Source: Actinomycetes bacterium (lineage in GTDB: Bacteria; Actinomycetota; Coriobacteriia; Coriobacteriales; Eggerthellaceae). Taken from it: a stretch of DNA of 6,000 nt. The position numbers and the translations under genes were made by a program. The stretch spans positions 1 through 6,000 of the forward strand of contig JAEWYG010000025.1 in the NCBI GenBank assembly GCA_023395755.1, given 5' to 3'. Within the stretch, counting starts at the first letter, position 1. Each line of letters opens with the position of its first letter. The notes beneath the pieces were generated by a model, which saw nothing but the letters and a program-made list of their open reading frames with translations, made no database searches and was not told the DNA's origin. Below, one piece after another: positions 3,347-6,000 of the stretch.

Positions 3347-6000
3347 TTAGATGTCGCTTTTCCCATAAACACAAATACGATTCTTTCCAGAATGTTTTGC
3401 CTGATAAAGAGCCTCATCAGCTTTCACGAACACATCACGATACGTTCGATCATCAGGCTGTATCTCATACACACCAATACTCACCGAAGGGCACCGACCC
3501 CTACCGCCCTCGTCCGCCGCCGACACCTGCTGCCTTATTTGCTCAAGCTTAAGTAAGGCCTTCTGTAAGTCGATATGCTTGAGTAGCAACACAAATTCGT
3601 CTCCTCCAACACGACCCAAAATATCACCCTCACGAAACCCGGCACGAAGGAGGCCGCCTATCTCGTGCAGCAGCATATCCCCCTGGATGTGGCCACGAGT
3701 ATCATTCACTTGTTTAAAACCATCAATATCTATAGCGACACACACGCTCCGCTCCCGCACCTCAGGATCAGCCAAGGCCGCAACTATCAGATCCTGAGTA
3801 GAAGTGTGGTTACTCAAACCCGTAATACCATCATATTCCGCACGAAAGCGCAGTTCGCGTTCGTGGTCAATGTTGTCAACAAGGCCAGCCAAATACCACG
3901 TTTCGGCATCTTCATGCACTACGAACATATCGGTACGGTACCACGCGTACCCCTGTCCGTAATAATCTGCCTGATACTCGATATTCCTCTCCTTCTTTCC
4001 CACTCGAACATCTTCGAGCATGTCACGCACGATTGCGATACTGTCAGGATGAACGATGCCACGACGCACCTCAGACAGCGTTTCCAGATAATGGGGAATT
4101 TCCTGCGCCTCAGTCCCCTTGCCCGTGCGGTCGAGGTAGAGCAGCATGGTATCGGTCTCAGAATCGTAGTCGAAACTGATCTTGCGTGTCATTTCGATTA
4201 GTCGACGATAGCGTTCGCGTTGCCAGGCACTTTCGCGACGACTGCGCTCCTCAGCAACAACGCGCGCGGTCACGTCTTTATTGCAACACAACATGCTCGT
4301 GTCCGACACACGCAAGATCGTGCTTTGACGCCAGGTGGTCTTTCCTTCCACGGTCAGCCGATAAGTGAAGTCGAAAGGTTCCTGACCATCACTTTGACTG
4401 CTTTCTTTCAATATTCTTTTCAGATAGGCCCGATCTTCTTCAGTCGAAATGTATGGTGAAATGTGATTAAAAGCATCATCAAAAGACATCGCAGCCCCAC
4501 CAGAAGGGCGAGTAGACGAATACAGCATGCGAAACGTGTTGTGGGTGTAATCGAACTCGAATATCTCTTCGTACACCTTGCACAAAACCGCCGCGTAGCG
4601 ACGCATATCCATCTCATGGCGCTGCTGTTGCCCACTCACGTAATCGCTGAAAATGCGCGCAAATTGCATGTCATCGCTCCACAGATCGGCAGATCCGTTC
4701 TGTGGCCTTTCGGAGAGAGGGCGCGATACCCCTTCAAATGCCTCACCTTGAAACAATTCCTCAAAAGCTTCGGCAGCAATAGGGCGCGAGAATAGATAGC
4801 CCTGCATATACGTGCAGCCTATACTTGCCAGATAGGCAGCTTGTTCAGGCGTTTCTACCCCCTCAGCAATAGTTGGCAGATCAAGCCACCGCGCCATCCG
4901 CACAACCGAAGCAAGAATAAGCCCGCCCCGCGTGCTTTTACGTGCATTTAGAAAGGCCATATCCAACTTCAGCACATCGATAGGTACCTCTTTGAGTGTG
5001 TTGAGCGACGAGAATCCGCTGCCGAAGTCGTCCATTTCCACGACAAAACCAGCTTGTTGCAGTTCGGCCACAATAGCAATAAGCTGCGCCGGCGCTTCTG
5101 CGTAAGATCCCTCGGTAATCTCTATATGTAGTAAGTCCTTCGAAATGGCGTACTTCTCAACCAACCTACAAAGCTGCGAGCAGAGATCTTTTTGATAGAG
5201 GTCGATCCGAGAGAAGTTTACCGATAAACGCGGAATACACTCAATCCCGTAGCGATCAATCCAGCCACGCAGGTACCGACAGAGCTGCTCCCACACATAA
5301 AGATCGAACGTGGCAATAAGTCCCGTGCGCTCGAATACCGGAATAAATTCAACAGGACCCAAAAGGCCTTTCGCTGGATGATCCCAACGGGCAAGCACCT
5401 CCGCACCTATCATCTTCTTCGTCGTGTAGTTGTATTGCGGTTGAAAGTACAGCAGAAACTGACCCTGCTCGAGCGACCCAGCCATCTCCCCCGCAAGCTC
5501 CTGCTCTTTCGCCGCGGAATCACGCAACGCCTTGTCGTAGAAGGCATATTTGCTGCTTACGACATCATTCTTCGTTGAGCGCAACGCAAGTAAAGCGCGG
5601 TCGCACATGAGATTCACCTCAAGTTCGGGGTCGTCGATAACGAAGATGCCCAACCGCACGAAGAAGGTGAACTCTTTACGATAACTGGCAAACCACTCGC
5701 CAAACAGGGAAAGGATACGATCGGGATCAAACGAACTGCGAGGGAGACAGCACACGAAATGATCTGCCCGCAAACGACCGGCAGTAGCCTGTTCGGGCAT
5801 CACCTTACGAATAACGTCGCCTACAGCAGCAAGCAAGCGGTCGCCTGCCACGCTACCGAATTGATCGTTGTACACCTTGAATCGGTCGATATCGCCGTAT
5901 ACAAGCACGTAACGCTCATCTGGGTGATCAACAATAAGTGCCTTCGTCTTGGCACTGAATCCGCGCCTGTTTAGCAATCCCGAAAGCGCGTCAAGATCAG
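3347..6000 (-). CDS. Multidomain c-di-GMP protein: degenerate GGDEF, EAL, two PAS-like, GGDEF (5' partial)
   Basis: The gene enters from the right edge. The TTG at 5977 is not its start: upstream codons read D-L-D-A-L-S-G, so the TTG codes Leu in the GGDEF-opening motif D-A-L-S-G-L-L-N-R-R-G-F. Numbering that Leu as 1, 876 residues follow. The first GGDEF domain (to about 145) keeps N-D at 37-38 but has R-A-D-H-F (70-74) for the signature and no R-x-x-D, so it is probably inactive. The EAL domain (about 165-410) retains E193-V-L-A-R, N254, E286, D316-D317, K337, E372-G-V-E375 and loop D-F-G-S-G-F-S-S-L, so phosphodiesterase activity is likely. Two PAS-like domains (about 465-575 and 590-705) have no obvious cofactor ligand. 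The last GGDEF domain (about 714-876) has intact G-G-D-E-F (791-795) and I-site R-E-G-D (782-785), so it should be a feedback-inhibited diguanylate cyclase. No membrane segment is seen in this part; the N-terminus may contain one. Transcription may continue into the alarmone synthetase. Confidence 0.96.
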   Translation of the reverse strand, partial: DLDALSGLLNRRGFSAKTKALIVDHPDERYVLVYGDIDRFKVYNDQFGSVAGDRLLAAVGDVIRKVMPEQATAGRLRADHFVCCLPRSSFDPDRILSLFGEWFASYRKEFTFFVRLGIFVIDDPELEVNLMCDRALLALRSTKNDVVSSKYAFYDKALRDSAAKEQELAGEMAGSLEQGQFLLYFQPQYNYTTKKMIGAEVLARWDHPAKGLLGPVEFIPVFERTGLIATFDLYVWEQLCRYLRGWIDRYGIECIPRLSVNFSRIDLYQKDLCSQLCRLVEKYAISKDLLHIEITEGSYAEAPAQLIAIVAELQQAGFVVEMDDFGSGFSSLNTLKEVPIDVLKLDMAFLNARKSTRGGLILASVVRMARWLDLPTIAEGVETPEQAAYLASIGCTYMQGYLFSRPIAAEAFEELFQGEAFEGVSRPLSERPQNGSADLWSDDMQFARIFSDYVSGQQQRHEMDMRRYAAVLCKVYEEIFEFDYTHNTFRMLYSSTRPSGGAAMSFDDAFNHISPYISTEEDRAYLKRILKESSQSDGQEPFDFTYRLTVEGKTTWRQSTILRVSDTSMLCCNKDVTARVVAEERSRRESAWQRERYRRLIEMTRKISFDYDSETDTMLLYLDRTGKGTEAQEIPHYLETLSEVRRGIVHPDSIAIVRDMLEDVRVGKKERNIEYQADYYGQGYAWYRTDMFVVHEDAETWYLAGLVDNIDHERELRFRAEYDGITGLSNHTSTQDLIVAALADPEVRERSVCVAIDIDGFKQVNDTRGHIQGDMLLHEIGGLLRAGFREGDILGRVGGDEFVLLLKHIDLQKALLKLEQIRQQVSAADEGGRGRCPSVSIGVYEIQPDDRTYRDVFVKADEALYQAKHSGKNRICVYGKSDI

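Noticed and set aside
3665..4201. 178-codon forward frame opposite the c-di-GMP gene
   Set aside because: It is antisense to the second PAS-like domain and the start of the terminal GGDEF domain. Long antisense frames are expected by chance, and no motif or ribosome binding site supports it.

Overview
The window looks like a bacterial chromosome of roughly 50% G+C. Gene style suggests an actinobacterium of the Coriobacteriia/Eggerthellaceae type: many LysR regulators, a TDT-family carrier, and a large multidomain cyclic-di-GMP protein whose PAS-like domains have the Coriobacteriia flavour. This placement is an impression from protein composition, since no taxonomic marker gene is present.

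Layout, left to right. Bases 1-429 hold no recognisable complete gene. There is a possible 3' end of a rightward gene (stop at 122-124), an imperfect DNA repeat, and a strong GC-rich stem-loop at 220-245. A leftward LysR-type regulator follows (430-1347). It is divergent from a rightward TDT/SLAC1-family membrane carrier (best start 1478, end 2467), and the two share an AT-rich control region. The carrier converges on a leftward small alarmone synthetase of the RelQ/YjbM type (2491-3234), with only 23 bp between the stop codons. Upstream of the synthetase, on the same strand and 112 bp away, lies a very large cyclic-di-GMP protein (3347 to beyond 6000). Its visible order is degenerate GGDEF, EAL, two PAS-like domains, then a canonical GGDEF with an I-site.

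Two functional units can be inferred. The first is a LysR/carrier pair, in which the regulator probably controls the divergent transporter in response to a small, probably anionic, ligand. The second is a nucleotide second-messenger pair, which places a predicted c-di-GMP synthase/phosphodiesterase directly upstream of a predicted (p)ppGpp synthase. No phage, insertion sequence, CRISPR array, tRNA or rRNA was found. The most noteworthy items are the unusual bracketed domain order of the c-di-GMP protein and its adjacency to the alarmone synthetase.
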